Shown piece after piece: positions 8,001-18,421 of a stretch of 64,000 nt of DNA (positions within the stretch are counted from its first letter, which is position 1; each line of letters begins with the position of its first letter). Below the pieces are notes generated by a model. The model saw only the letters and a program-made list of their open reading frames with translations. It was not told where the DNA came from and made no database searches. This stretch comes from an uncultured Dysgonomonas sp. (lineage in GTDB: Bacteria > Bacteroidota > Bacteroidia > Bacteroidales > Dysgonomonadaceae): contig USOX01000002.1 of assembly GCA_900556485.1 (NCBI GenBank), positions 161,272 to 225,271 of the forward strand, written 5' to 3'. Both the position numbers and the translations under genes were made by a program.

Positions 8001-9248
8001 CTATTCGAAACGAATCGATTTTGCCGGAGAGATTTTAGCGATTAAATAAGAAGGCCCCACCATTACCAACATAGACAACAACAGAGTTCCGATATTAATA
8101 AGTAAGACATAAAATAAGTTTATATCCACAGGCACTTCCGATACATAATATGTTTCTGCATCTAGCTTAAATATTCCAAAGTATTTCTGCACATATAATA
8201 TTACAAGTGCAATAACATTACCCCACAACATGCCTTTCAATAAGATAAACGAAGAAACATACAGAAATATTTTCCTTATCCCGGTATTACGCGCTCCCAT
8301 TGTCTTCAACATACCTATCATATTAGTACGTTCCAGAATGATGATGAGTAACCCTGAGATCATCGTAAAAACAGAAATCGCAAACATCAGCAGAATAATA
8401 ACAACAACATTCATATCCAACAGGTCGAGCCAGCTAAAAATCATCGGATTCATCTCTTTAATCGAACGAGTAAGGAAAGTGTTGTCTTCTCTATCCCGAT
8501 ATGTCATCATCTCTAAAAATACATTCTGCTGTATTTCGTCAAGGTTATCATAATCTTTTACCAATAGCTCTAATCCGCTAGCCTGATCTTCTTCCCAGTT
8601 ATTTAATCTCTTGATGATTTCAATATCTGTCACAACAAAGAGCTTATCATAATCTTCAAAGTTGGTGCTATATATGCCTACAATATTGAATTTTCGATAA
8701 CGTATATTCTCTCCTACAAAATAACACAGAAAACTATCACCCGTTTTAAGGTTTAACTTATCCGCTATATTCTTTGACAGGATGGTCGGATTCGAGATTG
8801 TTGTATCACTTACCGTTAGGACAGAGCCCTCAACCATGTTTTGCTTGAAGAAATCCCAATCGTAGTCAGTGCCTACTCCTTTAAGGATTACCCCCTGGAA
8901 AGTTTCATCTGTTTTTATTATTCCCGGTTTTGTTGCAAAAGTTTGTACATGATCAATACCAGCTGTATTTTCCAATTGCTGCACTAATTCAGGAGAAACA
9001 CAGATAGGATGAGTTTCGTATGAATTATTATTTCCCAGATTTGTTATCTGAATATGGGAGCCAAAGCCAATAACCTTTCCTCTAACTTCTTTTTTAAAGC
9101 CGATTACAATGGATAGAGCCAGAATCATTGTTGCCAATCCGAGTGCAACTCCGGCTATAGCAATTTTTATTGCCGGGGTCGAAGCCTTTTTTTTATTGTC
9201 TCCCCCACCAAAGTGAATCCGCTTTGCTATGAATAATTCTAAATTCAA
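8001..9248 (-). CDS. FtsX/LolC/LolE-family ABC transporter permease
   Basis: 415 residues with the topology of lipoprotein-releasing permeases: an N-terminal transmembrane helix (about residues 27-50, AIAGVALGLATMILALSIVIGF), a large periplasmic domain (MacB-like, to about residue 270), then three helices (VVVIILLMFAISVFTMISG, FILLKGMLWGNVIALVILYV, LLINIGTLLLSMLVMVGPSY) ending in the family signature AKISPAKSIRFE. It probably extracts outer-membrane lipoproteins from the inner membrane together with a LolD-type ATPase encoded elsewhere. The adjacent ruvB lies 64 nt upstream. Confidence 0.88.
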   Translation of the reverse strand: MNLELFIAKRIHFGGGDNKKKASTPAIKIAIAGVALGLATMILALSIVIGFKKEVRGKVIGFGSHIQITNLGNNNSYETHPICVSPELVQQLENTAGIDHVQTFATKPGIIKTDETFQGVILKGVGTDYDWDFFKQNMVEGSVLTVSDTTISNPTILSKNIADKLNLKTGDSFLCYFVGENIRYRKFNIVGIYSTNFEDYDKLFVVTDIEIIKRLNNWEEDQASGLELLVKDYDNLDEIQQNVFLEMMTYRDREDNTFLTRSIKEMNPMIFSWLDLLDMNVVVIILLMFAISVFTMISGLLIIILERTNMIGMLKTMGARNTGIRKIFLYVSSFILLKGMLWGNVIALVILYVQKYFGIFKLDAETYYVSEVPVDINLFYVLLINIGTLLLSMLVMVGPSYLIAKISPAKSIRFE

Positions 9249-9312
9249 ATCTGTTATCTATAGATAATTATAGCTATGAGAATTTAAATTTCTCATAACT
9301 CATAATTTATAA

Positions 9313-10335
9313 TTAAAACAAAAATCCTTGCTGACTTTCTCTTTTTCTACCTAAATGTTTATATGCTAAATCTGTTACCTCTCTTCCACGAGGCGTACGT
9401 TTCATAAAGCCCTCTTTTATTAAGAATGGTTCGTACACTTCTTCTATAGTACCACCATCTTCTCCTAAAGCTGTTGCAATAGTAGAGATACCAACCGGTC
9501 CTCCTTTAAATTTATCAATTAAGATCAACAAAATCTTATTATCGATCTCATCCAACCCATACTTATCAATATTCAAAGCTTCAAGGGCATAATTTGCAAT
9601 TGCTTTATCTATTTTACCCGAACCTTTCACCTGAGCAAAATCCCTGACTCTGCGCAATAATGCATTTGCTATACGAGGAGTTCCCCGGCTTCGCGAAGCT
9701 ATTTCTGCGGCTGCTTCTTCCGAAGTTGGCACATTCAATATATTAGCAGAACGCAGTATAATCCGGGTTAACGTTTCCATATCGTAATACTCCAGATGCA
9801 GGTTTATCCCAAATCGCGCGCGTAGAGGGCTTGTCAACAAACCGCTACGTGTAGTAGCACCCACAAGAGTAAACGGATTTAACTCTATTTGTACAGAACG
9901 GGCACTTGGCCCTTTATCTATCATTATATCAATCCGATAATCCTCCATCGCACTATAGAGATATTCTTCTACTACAGGCGATAACCGATGGATTTCGTCT
10001 ATAAACAATACGTCATTTGGTTCTAAAGAAGTCAACAAACCGGCCAGATCACCGGGTTTATCAAGTACTGGCCCCGATGTTATCTTAAAGCCGACGCCTA
10101 ATTCGTTAGCTATAATATTAGATAGGGTAGTCTTACCCAGACCGGGAGGTCCATGCAGAAGTGTATGGTCTAACGACTCTCCACGCATTTTTGCCGCAGT
10201 AACAAAAACCTGAAGATTCTCTACAACCTTACTTTGCCCGCTAAAACTTCCAAAAGTAAGCGGACGTAGAGCATTTTCAAACTCCTTTTCGTTATCGTTA
10301 ATATCGCCTCTGTGTATGTTGAATGTTTCTTCCAT
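9313..10335 (-). CDS. ruvB: Holliday junction branch-migration helicase RuvB
   Basis: 340 residues, the usual length. The AAA+ motifs are Walker [10 protein letters not shown], Walker [10 protein letters not shown], sensor 1 GATTRSG and arginine finger region PLRARFG. The C-terminal winged helix contains [15 protein letters not shown] and TPRGREVT. It is the hexameric motor that, with RuvA, moves Holliday junctions during recombination repair; ruvA and ruvC are not adjacent. Confidence 0.98.
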   Translation of the reverse strand: MEETFNIHRGDINDNEKEFENALRPLTFGSFSGQSKVVENLQVFVTAAKMRGESLDHTLLHGPPGLGKTTLSNIIANELGVGFKITSGPVLDKPGDLAGLLTSLEPNDVLFIDEIHRLSPVVEEYLYSAMEDYRIDIMIDKGPSARSVQIELNPFTLVGATTRSGLLTSPLRARFGINLHLEYYDMETLTRIILRSANILNVPTSEEAAAEIASRSRGTPRIANALLRRVRDFAQVKGSGKIDKAIANYALEALNIDKYGLDEIDNKILLILIDKFKGGPVGISTIATALGEDGGTIEEVYEPFLIKEGFMKRTPRGREVTDLAYKHLGRKRESQQGFLF

Positions 10336-10402
10336 AAATGTATGGATGCAAATTTACGTGATTATCTTTTACTTTTGATAATAAAAGATTTAAATTCTAT
10401 AT

Positions 10403-10433
10403 AAAAAAAGCACCCGAGCTTCACAGCTCAGGT
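10403..10433 (-). terminator. Terminator of the SusC-SusD-DUF3823 operon
   Basis: ACC-C-GAGCT (10412-10420) pairs with AGCTC-A-GGT (10425-10433) around loop TCAC, with one mismatch. On the minus strand it is followed by a run of seven T (10403-10409). It lies 66 nt after the DUF3823 stop codon. Confidence 0.85.
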
Positions 10434-10498
10434 ACTAACCTCTAAAAAAGCTAATTTTATTTCTAAAATTAGTGTTCTGATAACCAAGTATTAATTAC

Positions 10499-11185
10499 TT
10501 ACTTCAAACGAAATACTTTTGAGTACACTCCCTGATCAGCATTCTTCGTCCACACACATATACGGCCATAAAGGAATTTAGCATTTGCTACCTTTTCGTT
10601 CCCTGTAAAATCCGCCGAATAAGTTACTGCACCTGTGGTCAGATTTTCTGTAAAATCTGTACGCATAACATTGTACTGATCATCTACAAAAGAAGTTGTA
10701 TTCAATAATAAGATTATACGATCCATTTCTGCAGTTGATACTACCTGATCAATAGTGAATGAAGTATTCATTGTGTTTCCTGAAACAGAAACCTCTTCAT
10801 TCGATATCGTAAAAAATGGGGTAACCTCCATATTAGCAGTCGTTGATCCCTTCACTGTTATTACTGTAGTATCGCGGGAATTCACCCAAGGGCCATTACC
10901 ACTGCGGGTAACCATCTTGTATTCGCCATTGAATAATTTAGCAGAGAATGTACCATCCTGCGTTACAAATACTTCGATAGGGTCACGTTTGGCATATCCA
11001 TCCTGGTATAGCTGAAGGCGTACCCGTTCATCCGTACCTCTTACATTTATAGCTTTTCCCTGATAAGTGACTGTACCCATTAAGTCTGATTTGGGTTCGT
11101 CATAATTATCTTTTCCACAACTACTGAATAAAGCCAGTAGTACGAAAGAAGAAAATAGTATTGTTATTATATTTTTCATATTCAT
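10499..11185 (-). CDS. DUF3823-type surface lipoprotein of the SusCD operon
   Basis: 228 residues; the signal peptide ends LFSSC (lipobox). Then come two beta domains: one with DLMGTVTYQGKAINVRGTDERVRLQLYQDGY and TFSAKLFNGEYKMV, resembling a carboxypeptidase-regulatory fold, and a C-terminal beta domain. This is the DUF3823 pattern, a lipoprotein often found as third gene after SusC and SusD and thought to assist glycan binding at the cell surface. ATGs at 11185 and 11179 both give a functional signal. It follows susD by 10 nt and is the last gene before a terminator. Confidence 0.78.
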   Translation of the reverse strand: MNMKNIITILFSSFVLLALFSSCGKDNYDEPKSDLMGTVTYQGKAINVRGTDERVRLQLYQDGYAKRDPIEVFVTQDGTFSAKLFNGEYKMVTRSGNGPWVNSRDTTVITVKGSTTANMEVTPFFTISNEEVSVSGNTMNTSFTIDQVVSTAEMDRIILLLNTTSFVDDQYNVMRTDFTENLTTGAVTYSADFTGNEKVANAKFLYGRICVWTKNADQGVYSKVFRLK

Positions 11186-11195
11186 TTTCTTAAAA

Positions 11196-13058
11196 TTATT
11201 GGAATGGGTTTTTAACCAACTTCGGATTTCTGTTCAACCAATCGTTATCCATTTCTGCATAATAATGGTTCAATTCGAATCTTAAAGCATTAGGATAAAG
11301 GAAGTTCATATCTCTTTCTTCGAAATACCATTTACCATCATTTGCATCACCCGGAGCAACTACCTGATAAGCCCACAAGCCACGTCTTTTTGCTGTAACA
11401 TCACTTTGGCTTCCTGTCCATAATGTATGAGCCAAACGCCAGCGTCTTAAGTCCCATATACGATGTCCTTCGAAAGCAAACTCTACACGCCTTTCGTGAA
11501 CAATATTATCAAAAGTAACAGTTGTTAATGGTTTTACTCCTGCACGTATGCGCACAGCATTTATGTTTCTAAGTGTTTGAGCATGAGTTCCACCATTTAT
11601 TTCCAATGAAGCTTCTGCTGCAATCAAATATGCCTCTGCCATACGGAAGCGTACTTCCCACATCTCCGAACCACGGCCAATAGTACCAGCACCAGTGGTT
11701 TCGTCTAAGAATTTACGGATTGTGAACCCTGTTTTATTGTACAATCTGTCGCGATTTGCGATAGGACCATTAGGACCTGTAATATAATTTCCGGCATCGT
11801 CTTTCGAACCTATTCCACCTTCTCTTTTCACCCAGTTGCCACCATCTTTATTCAGCTGCCCGGCCTGAAGAATTATTTCTTCACCTGCAAAATATCCACC
11901 CGGTATAATAGCAGTACCAGCCAAACGAGGATCTCTCTCTAAAAACGGCGCGCTTGGTGATTCATAAAATACCGGACTGGTAAGAGTACCCGTATTAAAT
12001 GGCTCTCTCTGTCCTGGAGTTGCAGCATTAATCGGTTCAAACTCTTCTGCAAGATTTAACAATACAGATAAGTAACAACTGCCGGCATCTTGTGCCAATA
12101 CTGTCGGTAAACAGTCTTTTGTAAATCCATGAGTTTGTCCCGGATATTTATAATCGCGAGCCCAGATCACTTCTGTATTGGTACTCTTAATACAAACTGC
12201 ATTATAGAAATTAGTAGCTCTGTCATCCGGCATTTTATCTTGAAGAAGATATGGGCCATTAGCTATCACATACTCAGCCGCATCTAAAGCAATTTTATAA
12301 TAAGCTGCAGCCTTTGTTGCGTCAATACTCACTTCTTTTCCATCTGTTGCAACTGTAGGAGTAGATGCTCCATATTTAGCTATCGAAGCAGCATACAAAG
12401 CAGCGCGGGCTTCCAGCATTTTTGCAGCCCATATATTCGGACGCGAAGCATTTGTATATTGTTTATCTCCTAACAAATCTACTTTAGCTACCTCTTGACA
12501 TTCTTTTATAATATAATCATATATACCGGCTTCTGTCGATCGTGCTATTTGCAATGGCTCTACCGGATCTCCGGGTTTATAGTCAAACACCTCATCGCCT
12601 ACAACAGGCACACCTCCTAAAATACGGGCAGAGCAGAAATAATACCATGCACGAATAAAACGAGCTTCAGATATCCATCTGTTTTTACCTTCTATTTTAC
12701 CGGTTTCTTCATCCGGAAGAGTAGATACAGTTTTCAGTTTCAGAATAAAGTCGTTTATATTACGTACCAACTCATAATTATATTCTCTCCAACGATTACG
12801 GTCAAAACTGTTTACATCATCATGATCGTAACGTATAGCTTCGTCTATGCGAGTATAGTCATACAAATCGCCCCTAACATGCGCCCCATAACTGACACGG
12901 TCATAAAAGTTAGCTAATTCTGATTTAATCAACTTAGGGTCGTTGAATACCGATTCATCAGATAAAACACCATCTGGCTCTTGGTCTAGGAAATCGCTAC
13001 AACTGCTTACAGACAGTAACAATACAACCAATGCTGTAAAAATAGATATTTTCTTCAT
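11196..13058 (-). CDS. SusD/RagB-family nutrient-binding outer-membrane lipoprotein
   Basis: 620 residues with lipoprotein signal MKKISIFTALVVLLLSVSSC. The SusD signatures are present: the N-terminal DFLDQEPDGVLSDESVF, the TPR-like helical core with RFIRAWYYFCSARILGGVPVV, and the C-terminal block RMAEAYLIAAEASLEINGG, NAVRIRAGV, VHERRVEFAFEGHRIWDLRRW. SusD forms the lid over its SusC channel and binds the oligosaccharide or peptide ligand at the surface. The ligand cannot be predicted because no degradative enzymes lie nearby. Confidence 0.96.
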   Translation of the reverse strand: MKKISIFTALVVLLLSVSSCSDFLDQEPDGVLSDESVFNDPKLIKSELANFYDRVSYGAHVRGDLYDYTRIDEAIRYDHDDVNSFDRNRWREYNYELVRNINDFILKLKTVSTLPDEETGKIEGKNRWISEARFIRAWYYFCSARILGGVPVVGDEVFDYKPGDPVEPLQIARSTEAGIYDYIIKECQEVAKVDLLGDKQYTNASRPNIWAAKMLEARAALYAASIAKYGASTPTVATDGKEVSIDATKAAAYYKIALDAAEYVIANGPYLLQDKMPDDRATNFYNAVCIKSTNTEVIWARDYKYPGQTHGFTKDCLPTVLAQDAGSCYLSVLLNLAEEFEPINAATPGQREPFNTGTLTSPVFYESPSAPFLERDPRLAGTAIIPGGYFAGEEIILQAGQLNKDGGNWVKREGGIGSKDDAGNYITGPNGPIANRDRLYNKTGFTIRKFLDETTGAGTIGRGSEMWEVRFRMAEAYLIAAEASLEINGGTHAQTLRNINAVRIRAGVKPLTTVTFDNIVHERRVEFAFEGHRIWDLRRWRLAHTLWTGSQSDVTAKRRGLWAYQVVAPGDANDGKWYFEERDMNFLYPNALRFELNHYYAEMDNDWLNRNPKLVKNPFQ

Positions 13059-13064
13059 CGATTT

Positions 13065-16000
13065 TTAAAATTTAAGGTTTACACCAAAGTTAAACATACG
13101 CATAGTAGGGTATCCCAAACCATTCTCGTCTTGTTGTTCAGGATCTACACCCCTAACATTTGTCAAAGCAAACAGGTTGGTACCTGATACATACAGGCGT
13201 AAACTTGATATATTCAATTTTTCTAAATAGTTTCTAGGTATAGTATATCCTAACTCCAAATTACGAAGTTTCATATAAGTTACATTCTGTTTCCAGAAGT
13301 CACTGTTCCAATAGTTACTATGGCTACCCATATCTAAGCGTACCATTGGATATTTTCCGGAAATCTCCTTACTGTTTGCATCCCATGGATCTTCCAGATG
13401 CCAACTATCATTGAATAAGAACTTAGGATTATTTCCGTTATTCTGGAATGGAATCTGTTGTTCCCATCTTTGATAATATGTCTGGAACGCCGATCCCGAG
13501 AAGTCAAATGCCAGATCAATTCCTTTCCATGCAAAAGCAAAGTTCAAACCAAAGTTCAAAACAGGTGTTGCATCCTGACGGAATCCAATAGGCCGTTCAT
13601 CCATACCATTTATCACGCCATCACCATTTAAGTCTTTATACTTAATGTCTCCGGGACGTAGAGTTGTATTACCCTTACGGTCATTATCAATTGGGTAATT
13701 TGCAATTTCTTCCCAACTCTGGAACTGGCCATCTGACTGCAATCCCCAGTTAATGTAACCAAAACGCTTATCTATACTATTGCGATATACGTCCCATGAG
13801 TTACTTCTAAGGTGTCCGTCATATTGGAACCAGTCATAAAAACGTGCATATGTTGCATTACCACCAATACTATAATGAAGGTCATTAATTTTATCAGTCC
13901 ACTTAATAGCACCATCCACACCGCGGTGTACATCCGAATTCAAGTTTTCTTTAGGCAAATCAAAACCTACTTCTTTTGCTATCAACACATCATAACGAGA
14001 AGCTGGTAAGCCTGTACGTTTACGGTTAAAATAGTCAAATTGTGCAACCAAGCGATTATTCAGGAATGATGCATCGAAACCAACATCAAAAAACTTAGCC
14101 TTGATCCAAGAGATATTCTCTACTGCAGGTTTACGCATCTTTGTTCCGAGAATATACTCACCATCCATCACAGATCCGCCTTCGTTATATGTATAACCTC
14201 CCATATAATCAAATGCTTTATAGTTATCTCCTAGATCGTCATCTCCGGCTAAACCATACGATATACGAAACTTAAGATCGCTAAATATATTAGGCAACTT
14301 GCTTTCCTGCCAGAAATTTTCTTCCGAAATTCTCCATCCTAGTGATGCAGATGGGAAGAATCCCCAACGATCATTTTTAGGAAATTTCCAAGAACCGTCA
14401 TAACGTCCGGATGCTTCTAACAAGTACTTATTTTCATAATCATAGTTTACACGGCCAACCCATCCAACACGAGTTTCTGTTCTATTACCATAATCTTCAT
14501 TCCTGTTCATATCAGGATAATAAATTTGCTTTATTTCATCGGAATATGGCTGAGAAAAAAGTTTCGTTTCAGGATTGCGACGGCGAATCGTTTCCCAACC
14601 CGCAACTGCGTTAACTGAGTGTCCTCCAAATTTCCCCTCATAGTTCAACTGAATATTTGTAGATATTTCTTCCACATGTGCTGTTACTCTTTCACGGTAA
14701 GGATTATCTGCTGTATAGTCTACCGGATAAGTATCTGTTGCTTTATCATACCTATATAAACTATAGATATATTCTTGTATATCGTCTACCCTGTTAGCAA
14801 AATAATAGCTACCAAGTCCTTTAGCCTTTAAGCCTTTAACTATCTCATATTCGACATTACCTTGTAACTGAATTACACGCCAGTCTTCTTTTCTGTAACC
14901 CGAATCACCATAGTTTAATACAGCAAAGTTTGTTTGAGTATCGTCTCCGGCTTTTTGAGGATAATTAGGGTTATCATTTGCATATGGTCTCATGGTTGGT
15001 AAATTTCTTAACACTGCAAAACGCGGCAACCATAAATCATCGCCTCCAGGAACACCCGGATTTCTCCGACTCTCGATACGCCCATTAAGTGTAGCACCAA
15101 TTTTTAGTCGTTCATTGATTTGAGTATCAATGTTCATTTGAGCATTTGTACGTTTAAAGCCCCCATAGCTCTTAATTGTAGCCGCTTGATCTAAGTGACC
15201 TAGCGATACATAGTATGAAGTTTTATCCGACCCTCCCGACACGTTCACATTAACATAATACTGAGGTGCAGAATTCCAAATATAATCATACCAATCGAAG
15301 CCTTGATAACCAACCTCTTTTCCTTCCATGAATTTATCATACTCTTCTTTCGAATACCTACGTTGATAGTCTGATTTTTCTAACAATTTTAAGGTTTCTG
15401 CCTGAGCATAATTTCTTACATATGATTTAGAATCCGCAGGATCTGCAAATTTGAAATTATCTTGCCATCCATAATATGCATTCAGAGATACAGTATTCTT
15501 TGTATTGGTCTTACCTCTTTTAGTAGTAACAACAACGACTCCATTTGCGGCCCGCACACCATAGATAGAAGCAGAAGCATCTTTCAATACAGTTATATTC
15601 TCAATATCATTAAAGTCAAGGTTATTAAACTGTTCTCCATCCGATTGCACACCATCAATAACATACAAAGGGTTACCCATATTACGAATACTAATCTGAG
15701 TACCGGAACCCGGACGTCCGTCAGTCTGACGTGTATTTACTCCGGCAATCTTTCCTGTCAGGGCACTCGATACTGTTGAAGCCGAAGACCGGGAAATATC
15801 TTCTGCTCCAAGAGTAGTAATAGCACCTGTTAGTGTAGCTTTCTTTTGAGAAAGACCGAAACCTGTTACAACAACCTCATCTAAAATGTGTTGATCTTCT
15901 TTCAGTTCCACTCTAACGTTATCGCTTCCACTTACTGTTACGGATTGAGTTATATACCCCACAAACGACACCTCCAATACTGATCCCTGAGCTATACTTA

Positions 16001-16283
16001 ATGTAAACTCACCACTAACATCAGTCATTGTAGCATTCATGGTACCCTTTTCCTTTACAGTTGCTCCAATAACTGGTTCGCCGGTATTATCTACCACCAA
16101 ACCTTTTATTGTTCTCTTTTGCTGCTGAACTTCATTTGCGGACAAAACCGAATTAGAAGCATTTACTTCGTTATAGCTGGCACTATACAAAGTTGGCAGT
16201 AAAGAAAAAGCAACCGCACATAGTGGAATTCTCCATCTCCTACTACTAAAATTAAATACTTGCTTTTTTTTAAACATAGCCAA
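13065..16283 (-). CDS. SusC/RagA-family TonB-dependent outer-membrane transporter
   Basis: 1072 residues (start M1, or M3 six nucleotides later). The order is: signal region to about residue 45; a carboxypeptidase-regulatory-like domain (KRTIKGLVVDNTGEPVIGA to VRVELKEDQ, about 56-130); the TonB-box/plug beginning LDEVVVTGFG; the plug motifs PLYVIDGVQ and ANGVVVVTTKRG; then the 22-strand barrel ending MRMFNFGVNLKF. There is no STN domain, so it is not of the FecA/anti-sigma-coupled kind. It imports a ligand captured by the SusD partner, using TonB energy. It is followed by susD after 6 nt and has a roughly 300-nt leader with repeats and a hairpin. Confidence 0.97.
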   Translation of the reverse strand: MAMFKKKQVFNFSSRRWRIPLCAVAFSLLPTLYSASYNEVNASNSVLSANEVQQQKRTIKGLVVDNTGEPVIGATVKEKGTMNATMTDVSGEFTLSIAQGSVLEVSFVGYITQSVTVSGSDNVRVELKEDQHILDEVVVTGFGLSQKKATLTGAITTLGAEDISRSSASTVSSALTGKIAGVNTRQTDGRPGSGTQISIRNMGNPLYVIDGVQSDGEQFNNLDFNDIENITVLKDASASIYGVRAANGVVVVTTKRGKTNTKNTVSLNAYYGWQDNFKFADPADSKSYVRNYAQAETLKLLEKSDYQRRYSKEEYDKFMEGKEVGYQGFDWYDYIWNSAPQYYVNVNVSGGSDKTSYYVSLGHLDQAATIKSYGGFKRTNAQMNIDTQINERLKIGATLNGRIESRRNPGVPGGDDLWLPRFAVLRNLPTMRPYANDNPNYPQKAGDDTQTNFAVLNYGDSGYRKEDWRVIQLQGNVEYEIVKGLKAKGLGSYYFANRVDDIQEYIYSLYRYDKATDTYPVDYTADNPYRERVTAHVEEISTNIQLNYEGKFGGHSVNAVAGWETIRRRNPETKLFSQPYSDEIKQIYYPDMNRNEDYGNRTETRVGWVGRVNYDYENKYLLEASGRYDGSWKFPKNDRWGFFPSASLGWRISEENFWQESKLPNIFSDLKFRISYGLAGDDDLGDNYKAFDYMGGYTYNEGGSVMDGEYILGTKMRKPAVENISWIKAKFFDVGFDASFLNNRLVAQFDYFNRKRTGLPASRYDVLIAKEVGFDLPKENLNSDVHRGVDGAIKWTDKINDLHYSIGGNATYARFYDWFQYDGHLRSNSWDVYRNSIDKRFGYINWGLQSDGQFQSWEEIANYPIDNDRKGNTTLRPGDIKYKDLNGDGVINGMDERPIGFRQDATPVLNFGLNFAFAWKGIDLAFDFSGSAFQTYYQRWEQQIPFQNNGNNPKFLFNDSWHLEDPWDANSKEISGKYPMVRLDMGSHSNYWNSDFWKQNVTYMKLRNLELGYTIPRNYLEKLNISSLRLYVSGTNLFALTNVRGVDPEQQDENGLGYPTMRMFNFGVNLKF

Positions 16284-16446
16284 TTAAATTTAAAATTAAA
16301 TTACTCGTGATAATTTCTCACAAAACAATTTGTGTATCTATGGATACAATACAATGATGTTTTTTCTGATATTCTATACTTTAAAAGATTTATTAGTTTG
16401 GAAATAAATATGATTCTCTACAGTTTTTCAGGTATAACACAACGAC

Positions 16447-16490
16447 AAAAGAAGGCACCCTTGTATCAGAATTGACACAAGAACACCTTC
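16447..16490 (-). terminator. Strand-specific 18-bp terminator-like hairpin in the SusC leader
   Basis: On the minus strand, nucleotides 16490 to 16451 form an uninterrupted 18-bp stem with a 4-nt loop (ATTC). Five of the pairs are G-U and become A-C mismatches on the other strand, so it works only as minus-strand RNA. Four T follow (16450-16447). It lies 168 nt before the SusC start, so it is an attenuator or the end of a short leader RNA. Confidence 0.65.
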
Positions 16491-16534
16491 AATATAACTT
16501 TATTTAGTATATTTGAAGTTTTTCTTTTTTTACT

Positions 16535-16577
<43 letters not shown>

Positions 16578-16596
16578 ATAAAATAGGCATAACATC

Positions 16597-16604
16597 CAAA
16601 TATA
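16597..16604 (-). promoter_or_regulatory. Putative -7 promoter element for the SusC operon leader
   Basis: The minus strand reads TATATTTG, an exact TAnnTTTG match, 20 nt upstream of the AG tract. Transcription from it would begin near 16590 and include the tract and hairpin in a leader of about 310 nt. No clear -33 box was seen. The rest of 16605-17077 is AT-rich, with no other recognisable feature than a second TATATTTG match on the minus strand at 17017-17024. Confidence 0.4.
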
Positions 16605-17077
16605 ATTGGTTAATTATATGAGCATTACTTATTTTATTATAAAAAGAAAAGATGTACATTTTTTTGTATGATTTTGTATTTAAATATGATATTAGATCAG
16701 AACATTTACAGTCCTTCCTTAGTCAGTTACAAATGTATGTTTTTGGAAAATTTAACTTAACCAATATCTGGTCAAAAAATGAAAAAATCTGAGCAAAAAG
16801 AATAAAAAATAGCATTCTGAGCCAAATTCATGTTATAGGCTTTTTGATCTTCCATAAAAAATCTGCGAACAAGATACAGTGCTACAAATCCTCAAAAAGA
16901 TACAATTTACTATGTCGTAAATTAATACAATATTGTCATTTTTATATACAGACAACTCATCCTTTTAATAATTTAATTTTATTATCATATAATAATAAAT
17001 TTTATTTACTTTAAACCAAATATAAAACTCGGAAAAATAGTTTCTTTGCATACTCTTATCAATAAAACAAAACAACT

Positions 17078-17650
17078 ATGATAGACAAACTTATAGAATG
17101 GGATAGATCTTTATTTCTATTTTTGAATAGTAAGCATTTTGATTGGCTAGATCCCTTCATGCTTTTCTTCAGCTCTTATGGTTGCTGGATTCTTGCTTCC
17201 CTCATAATGCTCACCTTTATATATATCAAGCAGAAAAGATTTAGAAACTTATCTTCATTATTCTTTATAATTTCGATAGGGGCAAGTGCTTTATTCACCA
17301 ATATTATAAAAATCATCATTGCTCGTCCACGCCCGATACACAATAGCGAATGGGAAAATATGATTCATGCAATAGAGGAATATGAGAAAAGTTATAGTTT
17401 CTTCTCCTCACATTCTGCAACAACTTTTACAATGGCTGTTTTCTTCCTCTTATTTTTCAGACAAAATAAATTATATGGCATTGTTGCTATTTTGTGGGCC
17501 ACAATAGTAGCATATAGCAGAATATACTTAGCAAAACACTTTCCTCTAGATGTATTTTGCGGTATTCTGTTTGGTACTTTTATCGCAATAGTGGGTTATC
17601 GTATATTAATACATATCGAAAAGAAGAAAGAGAACGCTCTACTCTCTTAG
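17078..17650 (+). CDS. PAP2-family membrane phosphatase
   Basis: 190 residues with five or six hydrophobic segments. The three phosphatase motifs are visible: KIIIARPRP (motif 1), SFFSSHSATT (motif 2; the usual PSGH reads SSHS) and SRIYLAKHFPLDVFCG (motif 3, with the catalytic His and Asp). Members dephosphorylate lipid pyrophosphates such as undecaprenyl pyrophosphate or phosphatidylglycerol phosphate on the periplasmic face; the substrate here is unknown. It overlaps the convergent SDR gene by 4 nt. Confidence 0.88.
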   Translation: MIDKLIEWDRSLFLFLNSKHFDWLDPFMLFFSSYGCWILASLIMLTFIYIKQKRFRNLSSLFFIISIGASALFTNIIKIIIARPRPIHNSEWENMIHAIEEYEKSYSFFSSHSATTFTMAVFFLLFFRQNKLYGIVAILWATIVAYSRIYLAKHFPLDVFCGILFGTFIAIVGYRILIHIEKKKENALLS

Positions 17651-18420
17651 TTCTTCAGCAAGTCTTTCACTTTTTTCTTTTCTAAAAAAGAATATATTTT
17701 CAGCATGAAAGGGAAAGCCCGACCAATAGGATAAAACATACGAAATAAGAATGAAGGATATATATTTTTCTTTCCATTCTCTATTCCTTCGATAATTTTA
17801 CGAGCTACAGTCTTCGTCCTTTGCGAAGGAAATGGTAAAGGAGTATTCTCTTGACCCGTTGCCTTGTCAAAGAAACTCGTTCGGGTTGCTACCGGATACA
17901 CAACTGTAAGTTGCAAATTATCCCTTTTCTCATACCTATAAGTCTGCATAAAATGATGCAACGCCGCCTTTGTAGAACAATAGAGAGAATATGCTGGTAA
18001 AGAGACCAGTCCTGCACCGGAGATTGTACAGGCAAAAGCAACCTTATTACTACCACTATTCTCTATTAGCTTCTCTAAAGAATAGATAGGAGAAAATACA
18101 TTCAAATCATAAATAGATTCTATATGTTGCCAGTCTGGCTTTTCTAATCTTTCAATATAAGCGAATCCTGCATTCGCTATAAATAAATCGACAGTTCCAA
18201 GCTGTTCTTTTGCATATAGAAAGACCTTATCAACGCCTTCTTTTACACTAATATCAGCTGCATAAGGGAAAACGCTGTTATCTATAGGGGTAATATTTTC
18301 TATATGTCGTGCTACTGCAATAATTTTTGCATCCTTATATGTAGATAAGATTTGTAGTAGCTCCTCACCGATTCCTGATGATGCCCCTGTCAGAATAATA
18401 TTCTTTCCATTCAGATCCAT
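17647..18420 (-). CDS. Short-chain dehydrogenase/reductase
   Basis: 257 residues of a classical SDR: cofactor motif TGASSGIGEE near the N-terminus, NAG motif (FIANAGFAY), catalytic Ser in CTISGAG and the YCSTK pair (Tyr/Lys). It is a cytoplasmic NAD(P)(H)-dependent oxidoreductase of unknown substrate. The hydrophobic C-terminus (FRMFYPIGRAFPFMLKIYSFLE) suggests membrane association, as in SDRs acting on lipids. It is the last gene of the leuS-yitT-DUF3667-SDR run, 1 nt after the preceding gene. Confidence 0.88.
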   Translation of the reverse strand: MDLNGKNIILTGASSGIGEELLQILSTYKDAKIIAVARHIENITPIDNSVFPYAADISVKEGVDKVFLYAKEQLGTVDLFIANAGFAYIERLEKPDWQHIESIYDLNVFSPIYSLEKLIENSGSNKVAFACTISGAGLVSLPAYSLYCSTKAALHHFMQTYRYEKRDNLQLTVVYPVATRTSFFDKATGQENTPLPFPSQRTKTVARKIIEGIENGKKNIYPSFLFRMFYPIGRAFPFMLKIYSFLEKKKVKDLLKN

Positions 18421-18421
18421 T

